Positions 39,890 through 50,038 are shown, counted from the first letter of the stretch. The stretch: 64,000 nucleotides of DNA from Notospermus geniculatus (GCA_002633025.1 NMRB01000273.1:61617-125616), one strand, 5' to 3'. Made by a program: numbers and translations. Notes: generated from the letters alone by a model not told the origin.

Positions 39890-41285
39890 CACCGCTACTC
39901 CCGGGCCCCCCACTCCTTAATTTTAGGGTACACATATGCTTGTTCCTGAGTTTGAAAAGGACCCCCTTATGGAAGGAACCAAGGGAAATTTTCCACCCCT
40001 TTTTGCGGGCTTTTTTCATCCAATTAGACCCCTAATGGAAGAAACCAAGATATTTTCACCCCATTTTTGGGATTTTTCATGCAATTAGACCCCCTAATTG
40101 AAGGAACCAAGGTATTTTCACTCCCTTTTTAGCTCACTGGGGTGAGCTCTTAGGATGGTGCAGCGTCCGGCGTCCGTTGTCGTCCGTCATTGGCCGTTAG
40201 CAGGGCACGTTTTGTATCCGCTGGAGCTATTGATCTGAAACTTGGTACATATATGCCCCTAGGTCATATGACCCACGACACCAAGTTTCGGTCCGACTTG
40301 ACTCTCAACTTTGCCACCAGGTGGCAGAAACCAAAAACACAAAAAGTGCAATAATTCCTGAACTAATGACTAGATCATCTCCAAATTTTTATCATAGGTG
40401 TAGCTAATAAGGATACATAACATTATGTAACGGGTTTTTGATTTGACCTACTTTTCAAGGTCACAGAGGTCAAAGTTCGACAAAAGTGACGAACCTGCCA
40501 CAGTTTGTCATTATTTCACCAAGCGACTTCATATCTTGCATAAACATGCATTGGAGGGGTACCTTAAAAAATAGCGAGTTTTGGCCCGATTGGACATCCA
40601 ATATGGCCGCCAGGTGGCGTAACCTGAAAATCAAGTAAGTGCTATTACTCGGGAACGGCTTGACGCAGAGTGCTCAAATTTGATACTTACTCCCTCTAGA
40701 TGACCTTTACATGCACATCAAATTTCGGCCTGATTTGGCTTCAAGCATGGCCACCAGGTGGCGTAACCCAAAAATCATCAAAGTGCTGTATCTCAGAAAC
40801 GCCTTAACCCAAAGTGCTCTAATGTGTTAGGTGGCCCCCTGCAGATGACCTTTATGTCCATGTGAAGTTTTGGCCCGATCGGACATCCAATATGGCCGCC
40901 AGGTGGCGTAACCCAAAAATCATCAAAGTCATCAAAGTGCTGAACGACTTGACCCAAAGCGCTCCAATGTGCTATGTGGCCCCCTGCAGATTCAGCCCGA
41001 TCCAGTATGGCCGCCAGGTTGCATAACCCAAAAATTATCTAAGTCCTACATGGGATTGACTTGACCCAGATTGCTCGTGATATGTACCTCCCTCTGTCAT
41101 TAGACTATTACTGTATGTCCAACCTGGTGAGCACATGGTCCATGGACCATTTCATTGGTGTTTTTCAGGAATTTTTTCCCGAACAGTGCTGTCGAAAATG
41201 ACCCCTTTTGCTGAGAAAATTGGAACGAGCATGCGGTATGGTTGACCCCTGAGTGGGGGGCACGGGCCGCTACTCACTCCCCAGT
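39890..41285. mobile_element. Outer inverted-repeat element interrupted by a Helitron-like insertion
   Basis: The left end CGGGCCCCCCACTCCTT (39901) pairs imperfectly with the right end GAGTGGGGGGCACGGGCC (41252-41269). Just inside the left end is a ~62-base motif (CAATTAGACCCC, then GGAACCAAGG) repeated about three times. The Helitron-like element at 40131-41157 interrupts it. I see no coding sequence. Confidence 0.5.
40131..41157. mobile_element. Non-autonomous Helitron-like element
   Basis: It begins with the hairpin AGCTCACTGGGGTGAGCT (40131-40148), then GCAGCGTCCGGCGTCCGTTG. Near the 3' end is a perfect 16-base palindrome ATGGTCCATGGACCAT (41135-41150), preceded by CCTGGTGAGC. This layout of GTGAGCT start, GGTGAGC plus palindrome end matches a Helitron-like family I know from marine invertebrates. 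The body contains about four degenerate ~145-base repeats centred on ATATGGCCGCCAGGTGGCGT. No ORF. Confidence 0.65.
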
Positions 41286-42073
41286 TCGGCCAAAATATAG
41301 TGCAACCTCATCTACAGGCATGCGTACTGTATAGAACCATAGAACCACATATTATAACATTATCCTGCATCATCGAGGTTTTGGGAATCCCCTTGAGGAA
41401 TCCCCAATGCTGTGTGTAGTCTTGTGCATTGTGTCCACACAGGCTGCGCAAGACTGCTTCGTGAGACTGCTTTTGCACAGACCTGTGTAGCCGTGGAACG
41501 CATCACATCGGCCAGATTTGGCCAACGTGTACGTCCGCGACCTCATCACAGCGTAGGAATCTTGGTTGATAAAATAAATCCAAGTTATTGGCTTCGTTTA
41601 ATGCTAAAATATTTACAGATTTTTGTCAATAATTGCATGGCAAGTAACAAATCTCGTAATAAGCGAGGTTTGTAGGTATTTGATCCTAGAAACTACACTG
41701 ATCGAGGGATCACATGATCAGCCAAGAAAGAAGTTCGCTGTCAATCATCCGGCGCCATCTTGATTACTCACAATCCTGTGAGCACGGCGTAACAGATTGG
41801 TGCGAGCGTAGGAGCGCCTTCTGTTGTAACAATGTAGTCTTGTGCAGCCAGCCACACAGTGCTGCTGGGGTTCCCCACTGCATACATATCCATGGATTTA
41901 TCAACATTTTTCTTTCCAGGCAGCATCATTATCCTACAGTCAACGTCACCTGCCTCACACTAGACCAGGATTCTGTGGACCTGTTGCCTTGTTGAAGCAC
42001 AACTTGGTATCTGCTAGGCTGCACCGTTACTGCTGCTGGTCCATCACACGATTTATAAACTACTGATTCCATT

Positions 42074-42413
42074 ATTGGACTCTGATATTGGTCCTTCATT
42101 GGACTCGCATACTGGTCCTTCATTGGACTCTCATACTGGTCCTTCATTGGACTCTGATACTGGTCCTTCATTGGACTCTCATACTGGTCCTTAATTGGAC
42201 TCTCATACTGGTCCTTCATTGGACTCTGATACTGTCCTTCATTGGACTCTGATACTGTCCGTCATTGGACTCTGATACTGTCCTTCATTGGACTCTGATA
42301 CTGTCCGTCATTGGACTCTGATACTGTCCGTCATTGGACTCTGATACTGTCCTTCATTGGACTCTGATACTGTCCTTCATTGGACTCTTAGACTGGTCCT
42401 TCATTGGACTCTT
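42074..42413. repeat. 23/24-bp minisatellite in the Helentron 5' leader, ~14 units
   Basis: The 24-base unit ATTGGACTCTCATACTGG plus TCCTTC changes at about 42230 to a 23-base version (ACTGTCC in place of ACTGGTCC). It ends 34 bases before the first in-frame ATG of the ORF. Because 24 is divisible by three, an incidental minus-strand octapeptide repeat frame spans part of it. The repeat frame is also open into the Rep ORF on the plus strand, but without an ATG. Confidence 0.9.
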
Positions 42414-42446
42414 CAACTGACCAAGCCACTTGAAAACAAAGCAATA

Positions 42447-45400
42447 ATGCCCAAGCTAAAGAGACAGTCACATCAGCAAAAAATGCAAACCAATAAACTT
42501 CATAAACAGCAGGTACGACAAAGCCATACTCCATCGTCCACTTTGCAAACAACTGATCTGAATACTACAAACAGCAATCAACCTGAACTACAAGTAGTTC
42601 AAGCGTCACACCATCAAGGTGATCAACGATACAAGTTTCCTGGTCTACAGTGTACTTTTGTATCATACAGAGCCCTTATTGAAGATTGTGAAATCAAATC
42701 ACACACCTGGACAGGTCAGCATTTAGATCATATTCTGGAAAGTGGTAGTCACTTGTTCTTTGAATACTTCCAAACCAAACAAACAGAACCTCATGCACTA
42801 TTAGTGTCTGAGCTACCTTCAACATGTACCTTGAAATCTTCAGACAGAACATACAAATTATTCCTTTCACAAAGCTATACAGGAATGATTTTCAATGATG
42901 CTGTAGCTGAACCTTATTACACTCTACAAAATGGACTGAGGTGTGCTTTTGCTAGCCATCAGCACTGTTTCTTTGTCTGCCATGGTTATACAGTCACACT
43001 CTTTCAGTACTCAAACGGTTCCTATGCTGTGTTTGATTCACATTCACGAAGTGCTTCTGGATTTATAGACAACAACGGGACCGCTGTAATAGTCAGATGC
43101 AGTAACTTTGATAGTTTCCTGAAGTATCTCAAGTCATTATTCATGACATTGAACACTCCAAATGATGCCCCATTTGAATTAGTTCCTGCACAAGTTGTTC
43201 TGCAACAAGATGCCTGTCTTCTTCAAAAACAGATTGAAGGTTACCTTGAGAAAGAAAAGGAAAGAGAACATAGCCGCAAAGAGTATATGAGATGTTACAA
43301 ACAAAGAGTAAGAGCCAATGTAGCAAATTATAGTCAGGAACTACATCTGTCAAAGGTATCAAAAGAAAATAGGCGGCGTAATCCTGAACTCTCTGAAATT
43401 GACAAACAGCGAACCAAGCAGTCAATGGTCACATTGAGATCCAATCCTGAATTTCAGGAAGTGGACAAACAGCGAACCAAGCAGTCAATGGTCAAATTAA
43501 GATCCAATCCTGAATTTCAGGAAGTTGACAAACAGCGAACCAAACAGTCAATGGTCAAATTGAGATCCAATCCTGAATTTCAGGAAGTTGACAAACAGCG
43601 AACCAAACAGTCAATGGTCAAATTGAGATCCAATCCTGAATTTCAGGAAGTTGACAAACAGCGAACCAAGCAGTCAATGGTCAAATTGAGATCCAATCCT
43701 GAATTTCAGGAAGTTGACAAACAGCGAACCAAGCAGTCAATGGTCAAATTGAGATCCAATCCTGAATTTCAGGAAGTTGACAAACAGCGAACCAAGCAGT
43801 CAATGGTCAAATTGAGATCCAATCCTGAATTTCAGGAAGTTGACAAACAGCGAACCAAGCAGTCAATGGCCAAATTGAGGTCCAATCCTGAATTTCAGAA
43901 AGTTGACAAACAGCGAACCAAACAGTCAATGGTCAAATTGAGATCCAATCCTGAATTTCAGGAAGTTGACAGACAGCGAACCAAGCAGTCAATGGTCAAA
44001 TTGAGATCCAATCCTGAATTTTACAAAGTTGACAAACAACGAGCCAAACAGTCAATGGTTGAATTGAGATCGAAACCAGAATTTCAAGAGGTTGACAAAC
44101 AGCGAACCAAACAGTCAATGGTCAAATTGAGATCCAATCCAGAATTTCGGGCAGTCGACAAAGACAGAACAAAATGTGCTATGAAAAAGGCAAGACTGTG
44201 TCCAGAATATAAAGAAAAAGAGTTGCAATCAAAAAAGAGGAAAAGAGCAGATGATGAATTCTATAAGCAAGAATTACTACAACAGAGACAATCTAAAAGA
44301 CTGAAGAGAGAAAGCAATGTTGAATATTTAGAACATGAAAGACTGAAACAAAGTGAACGCCGGCGAGTTCAAAGACTTCAGATGAATTCCACTGCCAAAT
44401 CTTGCATCTCTCCACGTTCCAAACTGATATCGAGATTCAAGAGATCAGTTGACACTGGACCTGTATATGTGTGCACAAGTTGCCATCAAACTTGGTTCCG
44501 AGAAAGTGTTGTCTCAGCTGAGCCACTTAAAAGTATTGATGAAGCTTTACACACAAAATGTTTTACTGGCAAAACAAGTGTGCAAGACAAAGAATGGATC
44601 TGTTTGACTTGTGCTGCTTCCATTAGAAAAAAGAAAATGCCAGCTTGTTGTATAGCCAATGGTTTGTCATTCCCAAGAAAACCTAAAGAACTTGACCTCA
44701 CTCCCCTTGAAGAACGATTGGTATCTCCAAGAATTCCTTTCATGCAGATCAGAGAAAAACCAAGAGGTGGCCAGCTTAGCATCAAAGGGAATGTTGTAAA
44801 TGTGCCAGCAGATGTCAACACAACTATCAACAGCTTACCAAGAACTCTTGACGAATCTGAAACGATTGCAGTGAAACTCAAAAGAAAGCTCTCATTCACT
44901 CAGTCTGTGTCATTTGAATCAGTACGGCCAACACGAATTTATAAAGCCGCAAAATGGCTGATACACAACAGTCAGCTTTTTCAACAAGAAGGTATAACAT
45001 TGAATGAAAACTTCATGGCTGAAAATGACAACATTTCCAATTTCATTTCTGGTACAGACGAAATAGCACATTCTGTGCATCCCAACGTTGACAACAATCA
45101 TGATGAGGCAGAATATCTTCATTCAGGCTTCAACAATCTGACATCAAAAACTGATGACCAAGATGCACCCGATGTGTCACTACACGTCAATAAAAACAAT
45201 GTTCCACCAACAATGGCTACCTCTGAATCTGATGGCTTCTCTGATGATCATGATGACTCAGTTGTCCCAGAAGATCAAGCAGTACTTGATGAAAATACCT
45301 GTGGAAATCTTGACACTCTTCTTCAGCCAACTGACTTCAGAGAACTTGATAAAACGATGATATTTGCACCTGGTGAAGGAAATGTTCCAATCAGTATTTT

Positions 45401-48400
45401 TCAAGACAGAGATTCTGAATTCCTGGCTTTTCCCACTATCTACTGTGGTGAGCGTCGTAAAGACAACACTGAACGAGAAATACCACTCCATTATAGTACA
45501 ATCGCCAAATGGGAACTCAGAAATGTAGATCGAAGGGTAGCAAAATGTGTGCCAAATTTATTCTTCAAAATGAAGAAATTGCAGATCAAACAGATTCGAG
45601 ACAAAGTGAGTACAGCAGTTCGTAAAATCAAAGGTAAACAGCAATCGTCATACACTGCCAATGATCTTCTTGATGCTGGAGCAGTAAACAATCTTGTCAA
45701 ACTAGATGAAGGCTACAGAGTGCTTAGAACTCTTCGAACTTCACCTCCTTATTGGGAAAACATGAAACGTGACCTTTTTGCCATGATCCGCCAGTTGGGG
45801 TTGCCTACATTTTTCCTGACACTCAGTGCCGCTGAAACACGCTGGAAACCACTTCTCAAAATGTTAGGAACACTCGTTGATCAAAAGTCATACACAGATG
45901 AAGAACTCGAGAATATGCCATGGCTGCAGAAGTGCAAGTTGATCAAATCTGATCCAATCACCTGCTGCAGATATTTTGATTATAGAGTGAACAGACTGAT
46001 CTCAACTGTACTCCTTGATGAACAGCATGTCATAGGAAAAATTGCTGATTACTTCGGCAGAATTGAATTCCAAAACCGAGGAAGCCCTCATATTCACATG
46101 TTGATCTGGATTGAGAATGCTCCACAGTACAAAAGAGAAAAGAAAGAGGAAATAGAAGAATTCATTGATAAATTCATCACCTGCTGTAAAAACATGGACA
46201 TGGAAGACACTGTAAAATTGCAAGACCACAAGTGTACTAGAACATGCAGAAGACCAAATCAAAATAGCACGACTTGCAGGTTTCATTACCCCATTCCTCC
46301 ATTCCCCAGAACAATGATACTGGAACCACTAGAAGAGGATGAGAAGTCAGAAATTCACAATGAAACATTCACCAGAATTACTGAGAAGCTTGCAACAATG
46401 ACTGATTCGGATTTGAGTTTCGATGAGTTCCTTGCAGAACTAGATTTGGACTTTGATTCCTATGTGCTAGCAATCAGGTCATCACTGAATGCCACCAGAA
46501 TATTCTATAAGCGCACTCCATCTGAAATACGAATGAACACATACAATGAAGTCATTCTAAAAGCATTCGAATCCAACATGGACTTTCAGTTCGTACTTGA
46601 TGCATATGCTTGTGCTGCCTACATTGCTAACTATATCACAAAAGGTCAACGAGGAATGTCCAATTTACTCTATGAAGCTTGTGAAGAAGCCAAAAGAAAC
46701 AACCAAGCCATTCGACAGCAAGTCCAAACCATTGGCAACAAGTTCCTCGGAGCAGTAGAGATTAGTGCACAAGAAGCTGGATACATTGCACTGCAGCTGC
46801 CACTCAGAAAAAGTTCACGAGATACCATGTTCATCAACACATCTCCTCCTGATGAAAGAACATTTCTGCTAAAATCTGAAGCGCAGCTGAAAGCTCTTCC
46901 AAAGGATTCCACTGATATTCAATCTGAAAATGTGATCACAAGATACCAGAAGAGGCCAAAGGAACTGGAGGACGTCATCTTTGCAGATTATGCATCATCC
47001 TATGATACTGTGAAAGACAAAGATCACAGGCCTTCACTCCCTAAAAATGACTTTGAAAACCTTCTCCCAGAAGACCAACCGCAACTTGATGATGATACTG
47101 ATGACAACCCTGAGAGTACTGATGATAATGTAATAAACTCTGATGATGTCACATTCAAGCTGAGAGGTGGATACATTCTCAGGAAAAGAAAGAAGCAAAA
47201 AATTCTCAGATTTGTCAGATTCAGCAAAGTCAAGGATGCCGAAAAGCACTACAGAGAAAAACTCATGCTGTACACTGCATGGAGAAACGAAGATTCTGAC
47301 CTCCTTGCTGGATATGATTCTTACCAACAAAGATACTTTCTTGAAAAAGAAGCAATTGAATTAGCTGAGGCTAGGTATGAGCAAAATGTTGATGCTCTCG
47401 ACAAGGCACAACAACATGTAGAGGAAGATGACTGGGCTGATGTTGCACCTAACACAGAACATGCCAATGAACAAGATGAAGCTGAAGGAACATTGGATAG
47501 TGAACTCTATGGCTGCTTTGATCCACGACAGGTGGCGGCTGCCTCAAACCAATATGATCTTGGTCCTGACATTGGTGTACAGTCACAATCAATTCCTATC
47601 CACATGGAAATGCAGCCAGGAGTTCTTCCAAATGCTGAGTACATGGCACTGCTACAGAACTTGAATATGGAACAGAAGGCATTCTTCTATCACATTCTGC
47701 ATCACTTTAAAACAAGTACTGATCCAATATACACATTCCTATCATCTGGAGCAGGTTGTGGAAAGACCGTTGTCACAAAAGCCTTGTATCAAGCCCTGTA
47801 TAGATACTTCAACTCCATTGCAGGCTCAAATCCAGATGAAATCAAAGTCTTATTGACTGCTCCAACTGGAAAGGCTGCTTACAATATCAATGGTAGTACA
47901 ATTCATTCTGCTTTTCTTGTACCAGCTAATCAAAGCTTGGCCTACAAACCCTTGGACATGCAAAGGCTCAATACTTTGAGAACAACATACAAAGAGCTGA
48001 AAGTTATCTTCATTGATGAAATCTCCATGGTTGGATCAAACATGCTAAATTTCGTCAATCTTCGACTGCAAGAAATCATGGGTTCCAAACTATTGTTCGG
48101 AAATGTCAGCATAATTGCAGTTGGTGATCTATACCAGTTACAACCTGTAATGGACAGATGGATATTTGAAAACACCACTGAAGCTTACGGGCCACTTGCA
48201 ACAAACCTATGGCAGCAACTGTTCTCCATCTGGGAACTCCACAAAGTCATGAGACAGAAAGACGATCAAGCATTTGCAGAGCTTTTGAACAGATTGAGAG
48301 AAGGTCACCAAACAAAACAAGACATTGAAATGCTAGACTCAAGGCTTTCAGACATGGAAAAAGTACAGAAAGAGGCTCCTGATGCAACTTGTCTTTTCAC

Positions 48401-49811
48401 CTCCAATCGGTCAGTCAAGACACACAATACTCTGATATACCATGCTGCCAACACCACTAAGACAGTCATCAAAGCCATTGATCAAGTTCAGGGAGATGTC
48501 AACAAAGAAGTCAAGAAGAAATTGCTGTCCAAAATTCCTGATGATCCATCCAAGACAATGGGCTTATTAAATGAACTCCCTGTAGCTACTGATACGAAAC
48601 AGGAGATATCAGTGAACATTGCAACAAGTGATGGTCTCACGAATGGCTCATCATTCCTTGTGAAAAAACTTGACTTCAGAATGCAGCCACAATCCAACAG
48701 ATGTTCAATTGTATGGGGACAATTTGAAGAAGCCAAAGTAGGTGCTGAGCAACGACGAAAGTACCATTACCTATATAATGATTCCATAGACTCATCTTGG
48801 ACTCCCATTCTTGAAACACAAAGACAGTTCTCAGTTGGCAGATTTAAAAATTGCTATGTAGTTCGGAAACAGTTTCCCATTAGACCTGCATCAGCTAAGA
48901 CTGTCCATAAAGCCCAAGGAAGCACACTCCAGTCTCTTGTTGTTGACCTAAGTGGCCAGAAACGTGATCACATCCATTACGTTGCACTAAGTAGAGTGAC
49001 CAACATGCTGAACTTGTTCATACTCAATCTGAATGAAGACAAAATAAGTGTCAGTACAAAAGTCCAGGCAGAAATGAATCGTCTTCGTCATGATGCTAAG
49101 CTACAACTCTCACCACCTCCACTTCCAGAAAACTCATGCACGATCGTATTCCACAACTCTAGATCCTTGCATGGTCATATTGATGATGTAAAACATGAGG
49201 AGTACCTCAAGCATTCTAGCATTGTTGGCTTCTGTGAAACAAGACTCATGCCATCAGATCCTCAAAACAAATATACACCATGCTCTATCTTCACTGATGT
49301 GCCAATAAGACATGATGGTCCTCACTCTTCACATGGGAGATCCCACTATGGCATAGCTGTTTATCACATATCAAATCCTCTGTCTTTTCTGAAAGGCTCT
49401 GAATCCAATATTGACTACGTAATTGCTGAATATTTTGACCCACTACATGTACCTCACATTCAGCTTGTCATGATCTATGTCCATCCATGTGCTGCCCAAA
49501 TTGGTACCATAATTGCTGTGCTGGAAAAACTTCATCATGATATCAAACCAGATGGTAATGTCATTATCATGGGTGATTTCAACATCGATGCCAGCCGATC
49601 ATATGCCTTACAGAGAAAAATTGATGATGCTTTTGGTTACAGACAGCTGATCAATGAAGCCACAACTGACTATAGTAGTACACTTGACCAAATCTACACT
49701 AATGTACAAGACAACTTAATCAAAAGCTATGGCACTCTTGAGAGCTACTTCTCTGATCATAAACCAATCTGGTTGGCATTGCATTCATTGTCGTGTTCAC
49801 AGATGAGGTAG
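42447..49811 (+). CDS. Helentron Rep-helicase-endonuclease polyprotein with N-terminal cysteine-peptidase domain
   Basis: Uninterrupted frame; the first ATG at 42447 gives 2,454 aa (the open frame extends 30 codons upstream into the minisatellite). Positions are from this Met. About 55-270: peptidase C76-like domain with Cys69 (GLQCTFVSY), Asp197 and His199 (FDSHSR). About 312-584: thirteen 21-aa repeats with consensus NPEFQEVDKQRTKQSMVKLR. About 665-760: zinc-finger-like CxxC pairs (VCTSC, WICLTC) and DUF6570-like PACCIANGL. About 1005-1240: Helitron_like_N/Rep with HUH motif (SPHIHMLIW, His1215 and His1217). The Rep YxxxY is at 1392-1396 (YIANYITK). About 1735-2240: PIF1-like SF1 helicase with Walker A GAGCGKT (1768), Walker B FIDEIS, GDLYQLQPV, TVHKAQGS and ALSRV. 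About 2260-2450: endonuclease/exonuclease/phosphatase domain with MGDFNID (2375) and SDHKPIW (His2438). The terminal endonuclease places it with Helentrons. All core residues are intact, so it may be active. Confidence 0.93.
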   Translation: MPKLKRQSHQQKMQTNKLHKQQVRQSHTPSSTLQTTDLNTTNSNQPELQVVQASHHQGDQRYKFPGLQCTFVSYRALIEDCEIKSHTWTGQHLDHILESGSHLFFEYFQTKQTEPHALLVSELPSTCTLKSSDRTYKLFLSQSYTGMIFNDAVAEPYYTLQNGLRCAFASHQHCFFVCHGYTVTLFQYSNGSYAVFDSHSRSASGFIDNNGTAVIVRCSNFDSFLKYLKSLFMTLNTPNDAPFELVPAQVVLQQDACLLQKQIEGYLEKEKEREHSRKEYMRCYKQRVRANVANYSQELHLSKVSKENRRRNPELSEIDKQRTKQSMVTLRSNPEFQEVDKQRTKQSMVKLRSNPEFQEVDKQRTKQSMVKLRSNPEFQEVDKQRTKQSMVKLRSNPEFQEVDKQRTKQSMVKLRSNPEFQEVDKQRTKQSMVKLRSNPEFQEVDKQRTKQSMVKLRSNPEFQEVDKQRTKQSMAKLRSNPEFQKVDKQRTKQSMVKLRSNPEFQEVDRQRTKQSMVKLRSNPEFYKVDKQRAKQSMVELRSKPEFQEVDKQRTKQSMVKLRSNPEFRAVDKDRTKCAMKKARLCPEYKEKELQSKKRKRADDEFYKQELLQQRQSKRLKRESNVEYLEHERLKQSERRRVQRLQMNSTAKSCISPRSKLISRFKRSVDTGPVYVCTSCHQTWFRESVVSAEPLKSIDEALHTKCFTGKTSVQDKEWICLTCAASIRKKKMPACCIANGLSFPRKPKELDLTPLEERLVSPRIPFMQIREKPRGGQLSIKGNVVNVPADVNTTINSLPRTLDESETIAVKLKRKLSFTQSVSFESVRPTRIYKAAKWLIHNSQLFQQEGITLNENFMAENDNISNFISGTDEIAHSVHPNVDNNHDEAEYLHSGFNNLTSKTDDQDAPDVSLHVNKNNVPPTMATSESDGFSDDHDDSVVPEDQAVLDENTCGNLDTLLQPTDFRELDKTMIFAPGEGNVPISIFQDRDSEFLAFPTIYCGERRKDNTEREIPLHYSTIAKWELRNVDRRVAKCVPNLFFKMKKLQIKQIRDKVSTAVRKIKGKQQSSYTANDLLDAGAVNNLVKLDEGYRVLRTLRTSPPYWENMKRDLFAMIRQLGLPTFFLTLSAAETRWKPLLKMLGTLVDQKSYTDEELENMPWLQKCKLIKSDPITCCRYFDYRVNRLISTVLLDEQHVIGKIADYFGRIEFQNRGSPHIHMLIWIENAPQYKREKKEEIEEFIDKFITCCKNMDMEDTVKLQDHKCTRTCRRPNQNSTTCRFHYPIPPFPRTMILEPLEEDEKSEIHNETFTRITEKLATMTDSDLSFDEFLAELDLDFDSYVLAIRSSLNATRIFYKRTPSEIRMNTYNEVILKAFESNMDFQFVLDAYACAAYIANYITKGQRGMSNLLYEACEEAKRNNQAIRQQVQTIGNKFLGAVEISAQEAGYIALQLPLRKSSRDTMFINTSPPDERTFLLKSEAQLKALPKDSTDIQSENVITRYQKRPKELEDVIFADYASSYDTVKDKDHRPSLPKNDFENLLPEDQPQLDDDTDDNPESTDDNVINSDDVTFKLRGGYILRKRKKQKILRFVRFSKVKDAEKHYREKLMLYTAWRNEDSDLLAGYDSYQQRYFLEKEAIELAEARYEQNVDALDKAQQHVEEDDWADVAPNTEHANEQDEAEGTLDSELYGCFDPRQVAAASNQYDLGPDIGVQSQSIPIHMEMQPGVLPNAEYMALLQNLNMEQKAFFYHILHHFKTSTDPIYTFLSSGAGCGKTVVTKALYQALYRYFNSIAGSNPDEIKVLLTAPTGKAAYNINGSTIHSAFLVPANQSLAYKPLDMQRLNTLRTTYKELKVIFIDEISMVGSNMLNFVNLRLQEIMGSKLLFGNVSIIAVGDLYQLQPVMDRWIFENTTEAYGPLATNLWQQLFSIWELHKVMRQKDDQAFAELLNRLREGHQTKQDIEMLDSRLSDMEKVQKEAPDATCLFTSNRSVKTHNTLIYHAANTTKTVIKAIDQVQGDVNKEVKKKLLSKIPDDPSKTMGLLNELPVATDTKQEISVNIATSDGLTNGSSFLVKKLDFRMQPQSNRCSIVWGQFEEAKVGAEQRRKYHYLYNDSIDSSWTPILETQRQFSVGRFKNCYVVRKQFPIRPASAKTVHKAQGSTLQSLVVDLSGQKRDHIHYVALSRVTNMLNLFILNLNEDKISVSTKVQAEMNRLRHDAKLQLSPPPLPENSCTIVFHNSRSLHGHIDDVKHEEYLKHSSIVGFCETRLMPSDPQNKYTPCSIFTDVPIRHDGPHSSHGRSHYGIAVYHISNPLSFLKGSESNIDYVIAEYFDPLHVPHIQLVMIYVHPCAAQIGTIIAVLEKLHHDIKPDGNVIIMGDFNIDASRSYALQRKIDDAFGYRQLINEATTDYSSTLDQIYTNVQDNLIKSYGTLESYFSDHKPIWLALHSLSCSQMR
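43380..44198 (+). repeat. 63-bp coding tandem repeat, 13 units
   Basis: Each 63-base unit encodes 21 residues. Units 2-7 are identical or nearly identical at the DNA level (AATCCTGAATTTCAGGAAGT start); units 1 and 10-13 are diverged. The 63-base period keeps the frame whatever the copy number. The encoded repeat is rich in Lys, Arg and Gln, a basic and probably helical linker between the peptidase and zinc-finger segments. Confidence 0.92.
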
Positions 49812-50023
49812 GCCTAATACTCACGTTATGTATTTGACTTTCTTTTCAAGTTCACAGAGGTCAAAGTTCGTCGGAAATTACAAAGTTCGCATGTTTTGTA
49901 CTCACTTTGAAACTTTCCGCTTTGTATGTCATGCTAAGTTTCACATGTCCCATTGGCTTCATAAGTGGTTCTCATGTGGTCGCTGATAACTCCCACCACC
50001 ATGCCAATAGGCCAAGCGGGCAC

Positions 50024-50038
50024 AGTGCCATTGGCACT
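50024..50038 (+). other. Helentron 3' terminal hairpin
   Basis: AGTGCCATTGGCACT is a perfect 6-bp stem with a 3-base loop, followed by ATTTTATTT where the presumed target sequence resumes. Rolling-circle elements use such a hairpin as a replication-termination signal. Confidence 0.6.

Noticed and set aside
41929-42219. Minus-strand octapeptide-repeat ORF
   Set aside because: It is produced by the 24-bp minisatellite period on the strand opposite the Rep ORF, with no other support.
42357-42446. Extending the Helentron protein to the first open codon at 42357
   Set aside because: That codon is TTG inside the minisatellite. The first in-frame ATG is at 42447.
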